From: Desulfovibrio sp.
GTDB lineage: Bacteria; Desulfobacterota; Desulfovibrionia; Desulfovibrionales; Desulfovibrionaceae
NCBI RefSeq assembly: GCF_034006445.1
Contig: NZ_JAVESS010000002.1
Coordinates: forward strand, 310,001-374,000
Reading direction: 5' to 3'
DNA: 64,000 nt
A program made the position numbers and the translations under genes. Below the pieces are notes generated by a model, which saw only the letters and a program-made list of their open reading frames with translations, had not been told where the DNA came from and did no database searches. Numbering within the stretch: the stretch's first letter is position 1; the number at the start of each line of letters is the position of its first letter. Positions 18,287 to 26,701 of the stretch are shown piece after piece.

Positions 18287-20713
18287 TTACCGCAGTTCTT
18301 CCATGGTGGTTCGCAGTTCCTGAGCCATTTGCGACAGTTCCTGCAAGGCCACAGAAGACTGTACGATGCCTTCGGAGGTTTCGCCGACAATGCGGTTGAT
18401 TTCTTCAATGGCCCGGCTGATTTCCTCTGACGCGGCGCTTTGCTCTTCCGCCGCCGCGGCAATGGAACTGACCACAGTGGAGTTGTCCGAGGCCAGCGTC
18501 ACGATTTCATCCAGGGCGGCGCCAGAAGCGTTGGCCAGCCCTGTTGCTTCTGTCACGCTTTGCACTGCGCTGTGCACCTCGTCGATATTGGTACGGGCCG
18601 AAGCCTGAATGGCGGTGATGGCGGCGCTGACTTCCAGAGTAGCGCTCATGGTTTTTTCCGCCAGCTTGCGCACCTCGTCGGCAACCACGGCAAATCCCCT
18701 GCCCGCATCGCCAGCACGGGCGGCCTCAATGGCTGCATTGAGCGCCAGCAGGTTGGTCTGATCGGCGATATCGGAAATAACGCCCATGATGCTGCCGATA
18801 TTTTCCGCCTGGCCTCCCAGTTCGCTCATATTGCCTTGCAGGTTGTGCGCCACGTTGTTCACGGCATTGATGGACTGGACAACCCTGTTGACCAGGCCGG
18901 AACCGTCCTCGGCCTTGTGTCGCGAGTTCTGGCTCTGGTCGGCGGCCTGAGCCGCGTTTCGCGCTACCTCCAGAACGGTGGAGTTCATTTCCGCCATGGC
19001 GCTGGCCGTGGACTCAACGCGCGTGCGCTGAATTTCGGCTCCGCGTGAAATTTCACCCACCTGGGTTGAAAGCTCTTCAGAAGCAGCCGCAAGCCGGTCG
19101 GAGATGTTTGAGGCATGATTGGCAACTTCAAGCATGGTTCGCTGCTGGGTTTTGATTTCGGTAAGGTCGGTCAAAAGCTGCATGACGGAAGTGATGTTGC
19201 CCTGCTCGTCAAGCATGGGAATGGCGGTATACGCCACATCCATGGTATGGCCCTGCGGATGGGCCCTGGTTTCGCCGCTGGCCGGAGCCTTGGTATTCAC
19301 GGATGTGGTGAGACCGCAGCGCTCGGTGCCGTAATCATCACGGTGGAACATTTCGTAGCAGGTCATGCCCTGCCAATTATCTCCAACCAGTTTACGGGCG
19401 ATTTCATTGATATACGATGCCTTGAGATCCTTGTTCAGCACAATGACGGGCGAGGGGATATTTTCCAGAACCGTATGAAAACGTCTGAGAATATTGTTTG
19501 TGCCATGAACAAGCACCCCAAATTCGCCCTCAAACTTGCCCTCGTCGCCTTCTGAACTCAGATAGCCCTCTTCGACCTTTCGTTCCAGCCACTTGTATTC
19601 CTCAAGAATTCTGTTGAGGGCCGTGGGAACCATCTTCATGGCTCCAACCATTCTTCCGATTTCGCCTTTTTCGCGCGTTTTCAGCTGGCGGGAGAAATCG
19701 CCGTGTGCCAGTGCGCTTGCGTAGCCTGAAAGATCGGCAAGCAGGCGCACAAAGCCAATAACGATGCCTGCCGCAAGCACTGCGCCCAAAAAGATGCCAG
19801 CAAGGCTTGTGATCTGCATGTACTGCTGGGCGTCCCGATTTTCATCCAGTATCAGTGGCCCAAGCGTTGTCAGTTCCGTAGTGACGCTGTCATTGAGCGC
19901 CCCAAGGGCCTCGCGTCCCTTGGCTATTTCTGCAAACAGGCTGGACATGCCGGTATTGCCCTGCTCAAACATCTTTTCAAGCTTGGCAAGGTTTACGCTT
20001 ATGGCGTCCCTGCTTTTCACAAGATGGGCATAGAGGTCGCGGCCCTCCTGCGTGAAAAGGTATGGCGCCATCATTTCCATGCTCCCCTTCAGAGATTCCA
20101 GATAGCCACGGGCCTTTTTTCCTTCTTCCATATCACGCGAATCTGCAAAACGCTCAAAGCTTCCCTGGGCCGAGGCCAGATAGGGCCAGGCCTGGGCCAG
20201 AACCGCAAGGGCTTCCGCAGTGCCAGCATCGTGCAGCCTTTGCCCCAGTACGCGCATGTCTTCAACCATGGCTCTCATGGCGGGCTGTACATCTTTGTCA
20301 AACAGATCGCTGGCTCCTGTCAGACTATTTGTAACCACGTTGATCTGCTCACCAAGATTTTGCGCGGCCACGAGCATTTTTTTGAGAAGTCCAGTGCGCT
20401 CGGCGCTCTTGACCAGCACCTCAGAACGCTTGACCTGCGAGATCAGAGCGTTCACGGAATCATGCGCCACCTTGATGGCGTTCTTGTTCCTTGTATCGTG
20501 CTGAAACCGAAAAACATCGGACGTTATTGCATTGAGTGCGCTGGAAGCCTCGCTGCAGAGTACACTCAACTGCGCAATTTTTTGGTATTCCTCAAAATTC
20601 GCTGTAGACATGCTGATGTTTCTATGGCCGAAGAATGCCATAGAAACAAGCAACAATACCATAAATGCGAATCCGATAATTATTCTGTACTTGGTTGTCA
20701 TGCTGGCATCCAT
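18287..20713 (-). CDS. Methyl-accepting chemotaxis protein with PAS domain
   Basis: This 808-residue transducer has a first membrane helix at about residues 10-28, a helical periplasmic sensor region of about 265 residues, and a second membrane helix near 295-320. Then come HAMP, a PAS domain (about 408-520, [20 protein letters not shown]), and the cytoplasmic signalling domain. The highly conserved hairpin tip [19 protein letters not shown] is intact. It should relay a signal to CheA/CheW. The PAS domain may bind a cofactor or small ligand. I chose the ATG giving [10 protein letters not shown]; an ATG four codons later is also possible, and longer forms have unlikely leaders. Confidence 0.9.
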   Translation of the reverse strand: MDASMTTKYRIIIGFAFMVLLLVSMAFFGHRNISMSTANFEEYQKIAQLSVLCSEASSALNAITSDVFRFQHDTRNKNAIKVAHDSVNALISQVKRSEVLVKSAERTGLLKKMLVAAQNLGEQINVVTNSLTGASDLFDKDVQPAMRAMVEDMRVLGQRLHDAGTAEALAVLAQAWPYLASAQGSFERFADSRDMEEGKKARGYLESLKGSMEMMAPYLFTQEGRDLYAHLVKSRDAISVNLAKLEKMFEQGNTGMSSLFAEIAKGREALGALNDSVTTELTTLGPLILDENRDAQQYMQITSLAGIFLGAVLAAGIVIGFVRLLADLSGYASALAHGDFSRQLKTREKGEIGRMVGAMKMVPTALNRILEEYKWLERKVEEGYLSSEGDEGKFEGEFGVLVHGTNNILRRFHTVLENIPSPVIVLNKDLKASYINEIARKLVGDNWQGMTCYEMFHRDDYGTERCGLTTSVNTKAPASGETRAHPQGHTMDVAYTAIPMLDEQGNITSVMQLLTDLTEIKTQQRTMLEVANHASNISDRLAAASEELSTQVGEISRGAEIQRTRVESTASAMAEMNSTVLEVARNAAQAADQSQNSRHKAEDGSGLVNRVVQSINAVNNVAHNLQGNMSELGGQAENIGSIMGVISDIADQTNLLALNAAIEAARAGDAGRGFAVVADEVRKLAEKTMSATLEVSAAITAIQASARTNIDEVHSAVQSVTEATGLANASGAALDEIVTLASDNSTVVSSIAAAAEEQSAASEEISRAIEEINRIVGETSEGIVQSSVALQELSQMAQELRTTMEELR

Positions 20714-20833
20714 AGAGAGGTTGAAGATGCATTCGCCTGCGGTGCTGATACATAACCTTGGCTGGCTACAATCGTGCCGTTTTTCCGCAATGCTGGCCGT
20801 CAGTATATCTTGGCCATGACAAGGTATATTCAT

Positions 20834-21333
20834 TAATCTATATGAAGGACGTATGCGTATACGTGGATGATTGCCTGTTTCAAACCGCGATAGTGGCAGG
20901 AATTACGTCCGCCTTGTTGCCTCTTGTGATGAGGGCGGACAAAGTAAGCAAGGGTGTAAGGGGTAAGGCTGGCGTTGCTGTGCTGCCATTATCCCTAGCT
21001 TCTTATTATCAAAATCTCCCTTTATTGCAACTAATAATCTATAACGTATTTTCGGTTTTATGAAAAAAAAGAATAGGGCAGCGCCAGTTTTTGACGCCGC
21101 CCCTGCACAGGTAGGTATTTAAATCAACTAACTATAAATTTTTACAGCATTTTTATGGCCTCAGCCTGCGTTGAAAAAACACAGAATGTGACGTGCAGGC
21201 CATGCCACGTTGCCACACGCCCATGCCGCATCGCATACGCTGTGCAGCATCGCATACGCCATGCCGCGTCGCATACGCCGTACCGCGTTGCAAACGCCCA
21301 TGCCGCGTTGCCACAGTACCCTGCTGCCGGGCA
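20834..21333. other. Gene-free region between chemoreceptor and phosphoesterase
   Basis: No supportable gene. 20834-20960 should contain the divergent promoter of the minus-strand chemoreceptor. A weak hairpin GGGCAGCG/CGCCGCCC lies near 21075-21105. Confidence 0.4.
21201..21316. repeat. Degenerate ~19-bp tandem repeat, 6 units
   Basis: Units near the consensus CATGCCGCGTCGCATACGC begin at 21201, 21222, 21242, 21260, 21279 and 21299, with lengths of 18-21 bases. It lies just past the end of the minus-strand metallophosphoesterase gene. There are no unique spacers, so it is not a CRISPR array. Confidence 0.75.
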
Positions 21334-22482
21334 TCAGGCGCTGCGCAAAATTATCCTGGGAATCTCCGACGGCACGCCAAGTCGCACGGGAAATCCGTTC
21401 CACACCCCCGCCCCGGAGGTAACGTACATGTTCAGCGCGTCAACCGCATACCGCCCGTACAGATAACCGCCGTTGAACTGCGCCACCACGGCGTTCATGC
21501 CCAGTATCTGCCCCCCGTGGGTATGGCCCGAAAGCTGTACATCAATGCCGCATCGGGCGTTTGCAGGCGCGTTGGCGGGCCTGTGCTCCATAAGGATGCG
21601 CACCGCGTCTTCGGGCGCGCCCTGAAGCGCCGCAGCCAGATCCGGCCCAGGCAGACCAAAGCGCTGCGCAGCCACATCCGTAACACCAGCGAGAACCAGC
21701 GGATGCTCCTGTATGCGCAGCACCGTGTGCTGGTTCAGCAGCATGGGTATGCCCAGGGCGGGAAATGCCTTCATCCAGCCGGAAAAGTTGCTGTAATACT
21801 CATGGTTGCCCACAGAGCCCCAAATGCCGTAATTCGCCCGCAACCGCCGCAAGGGAGCCACATCCGCAGCCCTGGCCGCGGGGCTGCCATCCACCATATC
21901 CCCTGTGAACAGAATCAGATCCGGCTTCAGGGCATTGACGCGATCCACCAGCGCGTTCACCCATACACTCTGCAAAAGCGGGCTTGCGTGCATATCGCTG
22001 ATCTGCACGATGCTCAGCCCGTCCAGAGCGTTGGGGAGCCTTGGCACAAGCACCTCAACATTCCTCACCTCTGGCACGCCAACGGCTTCACGCAGGCCCC
22101 AAAAGGCCGTGCCTGCGGCAAGAGCCACCATTATGGCCTGCCGTCTGCCAGATGAAAAGGCGGGCTGTGGAGCGACGGGCTTTGCGCTGCCACGAATTTT
22201 TCGGCCGACCCAGCCAATGATGCAGACCAGATCACGCAAAAGCGTGAACACCAGCAGCAGTACCAGCAAGAGAAAGCACCAGCCCTGCGCCAGCAGCAGA
22301 AAGGGGGGAATTTCAGGAGACGCCAGCCCCCCGAAAGCCATGCGGTTGATAAAGTGCTGCTGTGTGATGAAAAGCAGCAACGCGGCCAGCCCGGCTTTTG
22401 TTTTCCAGCCTGCCCGCAAGGGCAGCACAAGCCGGGCCGCCAGATATATGAAGACGACCCCGCCCATCAAATGTATGAACAT
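21334..22482 (-). CDS. Membrane-anchored metallophosphoesterase (YaeI/YkuE type)
   Basis: This 382-residue protein has about four N-terminal hydrophobic segments (residues 1-95), a twin-helix linker, and a calcineurin-like phosphoesterase domain. The metal-binding motifs appear in order: QISDMHASP, FTGDMVDG, GSVGNHEYY and LSGHTHGGQI. Relatives hydrolyse lipid-linked or other phosphoesters at the membrane; the substrate here is unknown. ATG 22482 has AGGA eight bases upstream. The segment GRRQAIMVALAAGTAFWGL before the catalytic domain resembles a twin-arginine or membrane anchor segment seen in this family. Confidence 0.87.
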   Translation of the reverse strand: MFIHLMGGVVFIYLAARLVLPLRAGWKTKAGLAALLLFITQQHFINRMAFGGLASPEIPPFLLLAQGWCFLLLVLLLVFTLLRDLVCIIGWVGRKIRGSAKPVAPQPAFSSGRRQAIMVALAAGTAFWGLREAVGVPEVRNVEVLVPRLPNALDGLSIVQISDMHASPLLQSVWVNALVDRVNALKPDLILFTGDMVDGSPAARAADVAPLRRLRANYGIWGSVGNHEYYSNFSGWMKAFPALGIPMLLNQHTVLRIQEHPLVLAGVTDVAAQRFGLPGPDLAAALQGAPEDAVRILMEHRPANAPANARCGIDVQLSGHTHGGQILGMNAVVAQFNGGYLYGRYAVDALNMYVTSGAGVWNGFPVRLGVPSEIPRIILRSA

Positions 22483-23213
22483 GCTTGGTTTCCTGTACTT
22501 TCAAATAAAAACCGCTTTTGAAAAAGCAGGAGTTTCAGGCAGAGCAGCACCTGCGCGTGGCCAAAACACCGCGCACGACTTTTGCCTGGCCGGTTTTACA
22601 CAACTTTACCCCGGCTGCGGAATCACTTTAACCAGAAATGTATTTCTTGTTCACACCGGCATGCTTGTACCGCCTTGGCGGCGGCAACACAGCATGCCGC
22701 TGATTATCCCATAAGACAAGCCGACGGCGGACGGCAAAGCATCCGCAAAGGCCCTGCGCACAGACACAAAGCCAGCCGATGTCAGAGAAGAATATTCATG
22801 ATTTTTCTTATGTCCATCACCACATTTTTTCGTCAAAGGCCGTCGCTGCGCCTGCTGCCGCCACTGTTGCCGGCCGGCGGCGACCCGGCGGCAGTGGGCA
22901 ACAGAGGCAGCCACGGGCACCTGCCTGTTACTGCCATTCCTGCATCATCGCATATGGATGTTCGTACAAAAAAATCAGATGGGTAGCTGTTGCAAAAACA
23001 ACGGGCACTTCCGTCACCGGCCTCTGCGCGTATGGCAAAAGCATGGTTGGCACCATGGTCTGGTACGGGTATGATGCCCTGAAATGTCTGCTTTGTTTGC
23101 GGGGCCTGCCCCCTCTGCTCCCACAGAGAACAGAGCGCTTGCACTCAGCAATCACTCCTGGTGCCGCCCCAGGCGGCATGACGGCAATCTCAACACCTTT
23201 CAGGAGAACCGTT
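22483..23213. other. 731-bp gene-free interval before the methyltransferase
   Basis: The interval separates divergent genes and has no supportable ORF. Upstream frame extensions of the methyltransferase are out of character and lack ribosome binding sites. Paired segments such as GCATGC...GCATGC around 22665-22700 and GTGCCGCC/GGCGGCAT near 23160-23179 suggest structured leader RNA. No known riboswitch class could be matched. Confidence 0.35.
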
Positions 23214-24248
23214 ATGGGCACAGCGCCTTTTGACCATCTCAGCCAAGAAATGACATGCTTCATGCGCTCCAGCGTTCTTGGGGCCCTGGCCGAACTTGAT
23301 CTTGGCACAACTATCCTCCAGAACGGCAACAGCCTCGGCGCTGCCGAGCTTGCCCGGCTGTGTGCATACGATGAACGGGGAGCCGAGGCCCTGCTGGACG
23401 CGCTTGCCGCCCTGGGCTATTTCGCCAAAACAGGAACAGGGGCCGCAGCCCGGTATTCCGTGGCAGAAGAATACAAAAGCTCTCTGGACAGCCGCCACCC
23501 GTCAACATTAATTCCAATGATGCGGCACATGGCAGGCTTGCAGCGCTCGTGGGCGCGCCTTGCCTGGGCCGTGCGCGACGGCAAGCCGCAGGATAAAATC
23601 CCCAGTATTCTCGGCGCAGAACAGGACAGGGTATCGTTCATCATGGCCATGAATTCCATCGCCGTCAGGCTGGTGGACAAGGCCGTAGCATCGCTGTTCA
23701 GTGCCGGGGTTCTGTCTGTTGCAAGCATGGGCCTGCGTATTCTGGACATCGGCGGCGCATCGGGCACCTATACTGAAGCCTTTCTCAAGAATCTGCCGAA
23801 AAGCACCGCCACCATCATCGACCTGCCTGTGGCCATTGCGCAGGCCAAAAACCGTTTTACGGGCACGAGCCTTGAGTCGCGCGTCAGCCTGATTGAGTGC
23901 GACTTTACAAAGGACGCCCTGCCCTCTGGTTTTGATTTTGCCTGGATAAGCGCCATAATTCACCAGATGAACCGGGAAACAAGCCGCATGCTCTACGCCA
24001 AGGCCCTGGATGCGCTGAAACCTGGCGGCAGTGTGGGCGTTCGGGACTACGTCATGCGTGAGGACCGCACCTGCCCTGTTGACGGCGCCCTTTTTGGCAT
24101 CAACATGCTTGTGAACACCCGGGACGGCAGGGTCTACACCTATGAAGAAATCAGGGAAGACCTCGAACTGGCAGGCTTCACCCAGGTTGTCCACGCCGTT
24201 GACGTACCCAGCATGTCCGCTGTGGTGACCGCAAAAAAACCCGGTTAG
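23214..24248 (+). CDS. SAM-dependent methyltransferase, O-methyltransferase family 2 type
   Basis: This 344-residue protein has an N-terminal winged-helix dimerisation domain (about 1-95, SVLGALAELDLGTTILQNG and GAEALLDALAALGYFAKT). A class I methyltransferase domain follows, with the SAM-binding glycine loop ILDIGGASGTYTEAFLK near residue 180, an acidic IIDLPVA strand and a later LKPGGSVGVRD motif. This layout is that of caffeate/hydroxyneurosporene-type O-methyltransferases. The substrate cannot be predicted. ATG 23214 follows CAGGAG. No partner gene is adjacent. Confidence 0.85.
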   Translation: MGTAPFDHLSQEMTCFMRSSVLGALAELDLGTTILQNGNSLGAAELARLCAYDERGAEALLDALAALGYFAKTGTGAAARYSVAEEYKSSLDSRHPSTLIPMMRHMAGLQRSWARLAWAVRDGKPQDKIPSILGAEQDRVSFIMAMNSIAVRLVDKAVASLFSAGVLSVASMGLRILDIGGASGTYTEAFLKNLPKSTATIIDLPVAIAQAKNRFTGTSLESRVSLIECDFTKDALPSGFDFAWISAIIHQMNRETSRMLYAKALDALKPGGSVGVRDYVMREDRTCPVDGALFGINMLVNTRDGRVYTYEEIREDLELAGFTQVVHAVDVPSMSAVVTAKKPG

Positions 24249-24269
24249 GGTTTATTACGTTGAGCTGCC

Positions 24270-24360
24270 TTGTGGGGGAGGGACGCCAAATGCCGTTGAG
24301 CTGCTTTGTGGGGGAGGAACCCTTTTGTAAAAGGGTCTCCTTCCCCACGCCCATCCCCTG
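24270..24360. repeat. GC-rich hairpin repeat, copy 2 (with a partial duplicate)
   Basis: The core at 24308-24348 has GTGGGGGAGGAACCCTTTTG pairing with TAAAAGGGTCTCCTTCCCCAC. A half copy, TTGTGGGGGAGGGACG, precedes it at 24270. The tail CGCCCATCCCCTGAAATCTT is a diverged form of the family tail. It lies 22 bases after the methyltransferase stop and may act as its 3' end. Confidence 0.75.
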
Positions 24361-24389
24361 AAATCTTTGTTGGCTGTTGGCATAGTGCC

Positions 24390-24415
24390 AGAGCATTTCG
24401 ATTTTGAAATGCTCT
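24390..24415. repeat. Minimal AGAGCA palindrome
   Basis: AGAGCATTTCGATTTTGAAATGCTCT is too long to quote as a motif elsewhere; its arms AGAGCATTTC and GAAATGCTCT pair perfectly. It looks like the smallest member of the CTAGAGCA repeat family. Confidence 0.65.
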
Positions 24416-24541
24416 GACGGCTACGAGCAGACGCCCGCCGTGCAGGCGCATCTGGACAGTCTGTCTGCACGGCTGCGGCATGCGCGGTAAAACCGGATTT
24501 GCTGTGCAAAAATCTTTATAAACACTGTGTTAGTAACACCA

Positions 24542-24574
24542 AGGCCCGGAGAAGTATGCTCCGGGCCTGTTTTA
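24542..24574 (+). terminator. Rho-independent terminator upstream of the DASS transporter
   Basis: AGGCCCGGAG pairs with CTCCGGGCCT around a 7-base loop, then GTTTTATTT. It probably isolates the DASS gene from upstream transcription. Confidence 0.75.
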
Positions 24575-24653
24575 TTTGCGTTCTTTATGCCTGCCCACCC
24601 GAAATCAGCGGCATGGTGAGCAGCCAGAATAAAAATGATTTTTTTCTCAAATT

Positions 24654-24667
24654 ATCATCCAGATGAT
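24654..24667. promoter_or_regulatory. Palindrome upstream of the DASS transporter, possible operator
   Basis: ATCATC-CA-GATGAT is symmetric and lies 72 bases before the gene start. A Crp/Fnr-family gene is encoded 4 kb away. A related CATCCAGA...TGGAT arrangement sits at 26650-26670 before the AprA-like gene. The link to that regulator is inference. Confidence 0.3.
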
Positions 24668-24739
24668 GGAATCAAAACTTCACCCCGCCTAGCATGCGCA
24701 ATCAAACGTATTTTGCGCACGTACAAGAAAGGGTGAGCT

Positions 24740-26287
24740 ATGAATCAGGATTTTTGTGCATCACGACTGCCGGTATTTACCTACCTTTGTGAAAATGTTC
24801 GTAAATCTGGCAACACCCCCTGCAGGGCCTTTGCAGGCTTTGGCATAGCGTGGTTGGCGTTCGTACTTTTCTGGGGAGTGCTTGAACCGTTTTCTGGCCT
24901 CACGCCTGACGGAATGGCCGTTCTCGGCATTGTCGTCTGGGCCAGCATCATGTGGGTCAGCGAGGCCATGCCCGCAGGCATAACCGGCATTTCCATTCCC
25001 ACCATGCTGCTGATCACCAAGGCTCTGCCCTGGGCCAACGGCAAACCGCCCATGGCCGTCATCTTTGCCGGCTTTACAAACCACGTCATCTGGCTGTGTC
25101 TGTTCGCCTTTATGGTCGCCGCCGTCATGCAGCTTATCGGGCTGGACCGCCGTATTGCGCTGGGCATTCTGGCGCGCTTCAAGGCGTCATCCGTTGGTCG
25201 GGTCATCTGGGGCATGTTTTTCGTCAACATCATCCTTGGCTTTCTTGTTCCTGCGGCCAACGCCCGCGCCGCCACCCTGCTGCCCGTGGTGCAGGGCATA
25301 TGCAATCTGCTGGGCGATACGCCCGAAGACCGGGCTGCCAAAAAGGCCATCGTGATTCAGTCGCTGGTCTATGGTTCGATGATCTGCGGCATGTTCATCA
25401 TGACGGCCCACCTGCCGAACATGATTCTGGTGGGCATTTTTGAAAAAAATGGCTACCAGGACCTGAACTTTCTGAACTGGATGCTGCTCCAATTTCCCTA
25501 TCTTGGCATGTTTGCGCTTACCAGCTTCTGGATCAAGTACCATTTCAAAACCGCAAAGGTGTCCATTGCGGGCGGCGCAGCCACGCTTGAAAAAAGCTAT
25601 CGTGACCTCGGCCCCATGACCGCTCCTGAAAAGGTGCTTCTTGGCATCTTCCTTCTGGTGGGCTTCATGTTTGTTACGGGCAAGGGCAGCTTTATCTGCG
25701 AACTGCACAGGCAGCCGCTGGGCGTTATTGGCCTGTTGGGCATGCTGCTGCTCTTTGCTCCCGGCATTATGCCCTGCTCGTGGCGGGCAGTGCAGCAAAA
25801 AACCATCTGGGGCACATTTCTTCTGCTGGGCGGCGCAATGACCATGACCACAGCCATGACCCAGGCGGGTGTGGCGCAATGGCTAGCCGACCATATCCAT
25901 GCCATGGTTGTTGGCCTGAACTGGTGGCAGACCCTGCTGGTCATGATGGCCGGAACACACGTCATCCGGCTTGGCATGTTGTCCAACGTGGCGGCAGTGG
26001 CCATGCTGGCCCCGGTGGTTTTTGCCATGGCGCCCAAACTGGGGCTGCACCCCGTGGCCTTCACCATGCTGGTTTGCGATACCGACACCTTCGCATACCT
26101 GCTGCCGACCCAGATCACCGCGGCCGTCATAGCTCACAGCACCGAAACATTTTCTACCGCGGACTATGCCAAGGCCGGTTGGGTCGCCGTGCTCATCGCC
26201 ATTGCTTACGGCGTTTGCGTCATGGCCCCCTGGTATGCGCTTCTGGGGCTTCCGGTGTGGAACCCTTCCGCGCCCTGGCCTTTCTAG
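24740..26287 (+). CDS. DASS/SLC13-family anion:Na+ symporter
   Basis: This 515-residue protein has about 11-12 membrane helices and belongs to the divalent anion:sodium symporter family. The duplicated half-site motifs are visible as FLVPAANARAATLLPVVQGI in the first half and RLGMLSNVAAVAMLAPVV in the second. Family substrates include C4-dicarboxylates, tartrate and sulfate, and the exact anion cannot be read from sequence. ATG 24740 follows AAAGGG. The TAG stop at 26285-26287 is the first three shared bases of a CTAGAGCA repeat. The neighbouring AprA-like pair and NhaB suggest sodium-coupled uptake of an anion that is then reduced; this is inference. Confidence 0.85.
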   Translation: MNQDFCASRLPVFTYLCENVRKSGNTPCRAFAGFGIAWLAFVLFWGVLEPFSGLTPDGMAVLGIVVWASIMWVSEAMPAGITGISIPTMLLITKALPWANGKPPMAVIFAGFTNHVIWLCLFAFMVAAVMQLIGLDRRIALGILARFKASSVGRVIWGMFFVNIILGFLVPAANARAATLLPVVQGICNLLGDTPEDRAAKKAIVIQSLVYGSMICGMFIMTAHLPNMILVGIFEKNGYQDLNFLNWMLLQFPYLGMFALTSFWIKYHFKTAKVSIAGGAATLEKSYRDLGPMTAPEKVLLGIFLLVGFMFVTGKGSFICELHRQPLGVIGLLGMLLLFAPGIMPCSWRAVQQKTIWGTFLLLGGAMTMTTAMTQAGVAQWLADHIHAMVVGLNWWQTLLVMMAGTHVIRLGMLSNVAAVAMLAPVVFAMAPKLGLHPVAFTMLVCDTDTFAYLLPTQITAAVIAHSTETFSTADYAKAGWVAVLIAIAYGVCVMAPWYALLGLPVWNPSAPWPF

Positions 26288-26636
26288 AGCAGATTAACTA
26301 TGAAATGCTTCACATTTCAAAGTTTTCATTCAGCCGAAAAATGCGATTTGCGACGGCCATCAGCAGGCTGCACGTTCTATTAACCAATTGCTGTCTTTGC
26401 GGCAGTCGTTGGCGAGTCTACGAGCCTTACGAATGGCGACAGCGATTGCATGGAACAAAATGTATAGTTACTCATGCTGTCTTTATCCGTAGCTTCCTGC
26501 GTCACAACGCTTTAAGCATCCGTAGCTTCCTTCGTCGCAACGGCTAAAGCTCGGCTGAATCCACGCCACGTTGTGGCGCGCTGCACTTCCGTGCAGCGTT
26601 AGAGCATTTACACTTTTTCAAAGTTAAAAAGCTCTA
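26284..26636. repeat. CTAGAGCA mosaic repeat, long copy
   Basis: The element begins at the DASS stop codon and ends AAAAAGCTCTAAAAC. Its two outer parts are almost identical to the reverse complement of 62582-62809, including CATCAGCAGGCTGCACG and CCACGCCACGTTGTGGCG. A central insertion (about 26395-26525) carries GGCGAGTCTACGAGCCTTA, a module shared with 41101-41130, and a duplicated CCGTAGCTTCCT(G/T)CGTC segment. Internal hairpins include CTGCAC/GTGCAG and CGCCAC/GTGGCG. No ORF is supportable. Confidence 0.85.
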
Positions 26637-26701
26637 AAACAAACTCCCATCCAGAACATATGGATTTCAGGAATTCATAACCCTTCTTCTGAGAGGAAAC
26701 C

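Noticed and set aside
20758..21063. Plus-strand frame after the chemoreceptor start
   Set aside because: It overlaps the chemoreceptor promoter region, has no ribosome binding site and no protein-like composition.
21201..21316. Possible CRISPR array
   Set aside because: Units of 18-21 bases follow each other without unique spacers.
22651..22920. Minus-strand small frame and possible cobalamin riboswitch upstream of the methyltransferase
   Set aside because: The frame lacks a ribosome binding site, and the conserved cobalamin riboswitch core could not be found.
22779..23213. N-terminal extension of the methyltransferase frame
   Set aside because: The extension is Arg/His/Cys-rich and unlike the family; ATG 23214 has a good AGGAG and gives the normal domain start.
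26284..26636. Small frames within the CTAGAGCA repeats
   Set aside because: Frames are not conserved between copies, and differences between copies include indels that break them.
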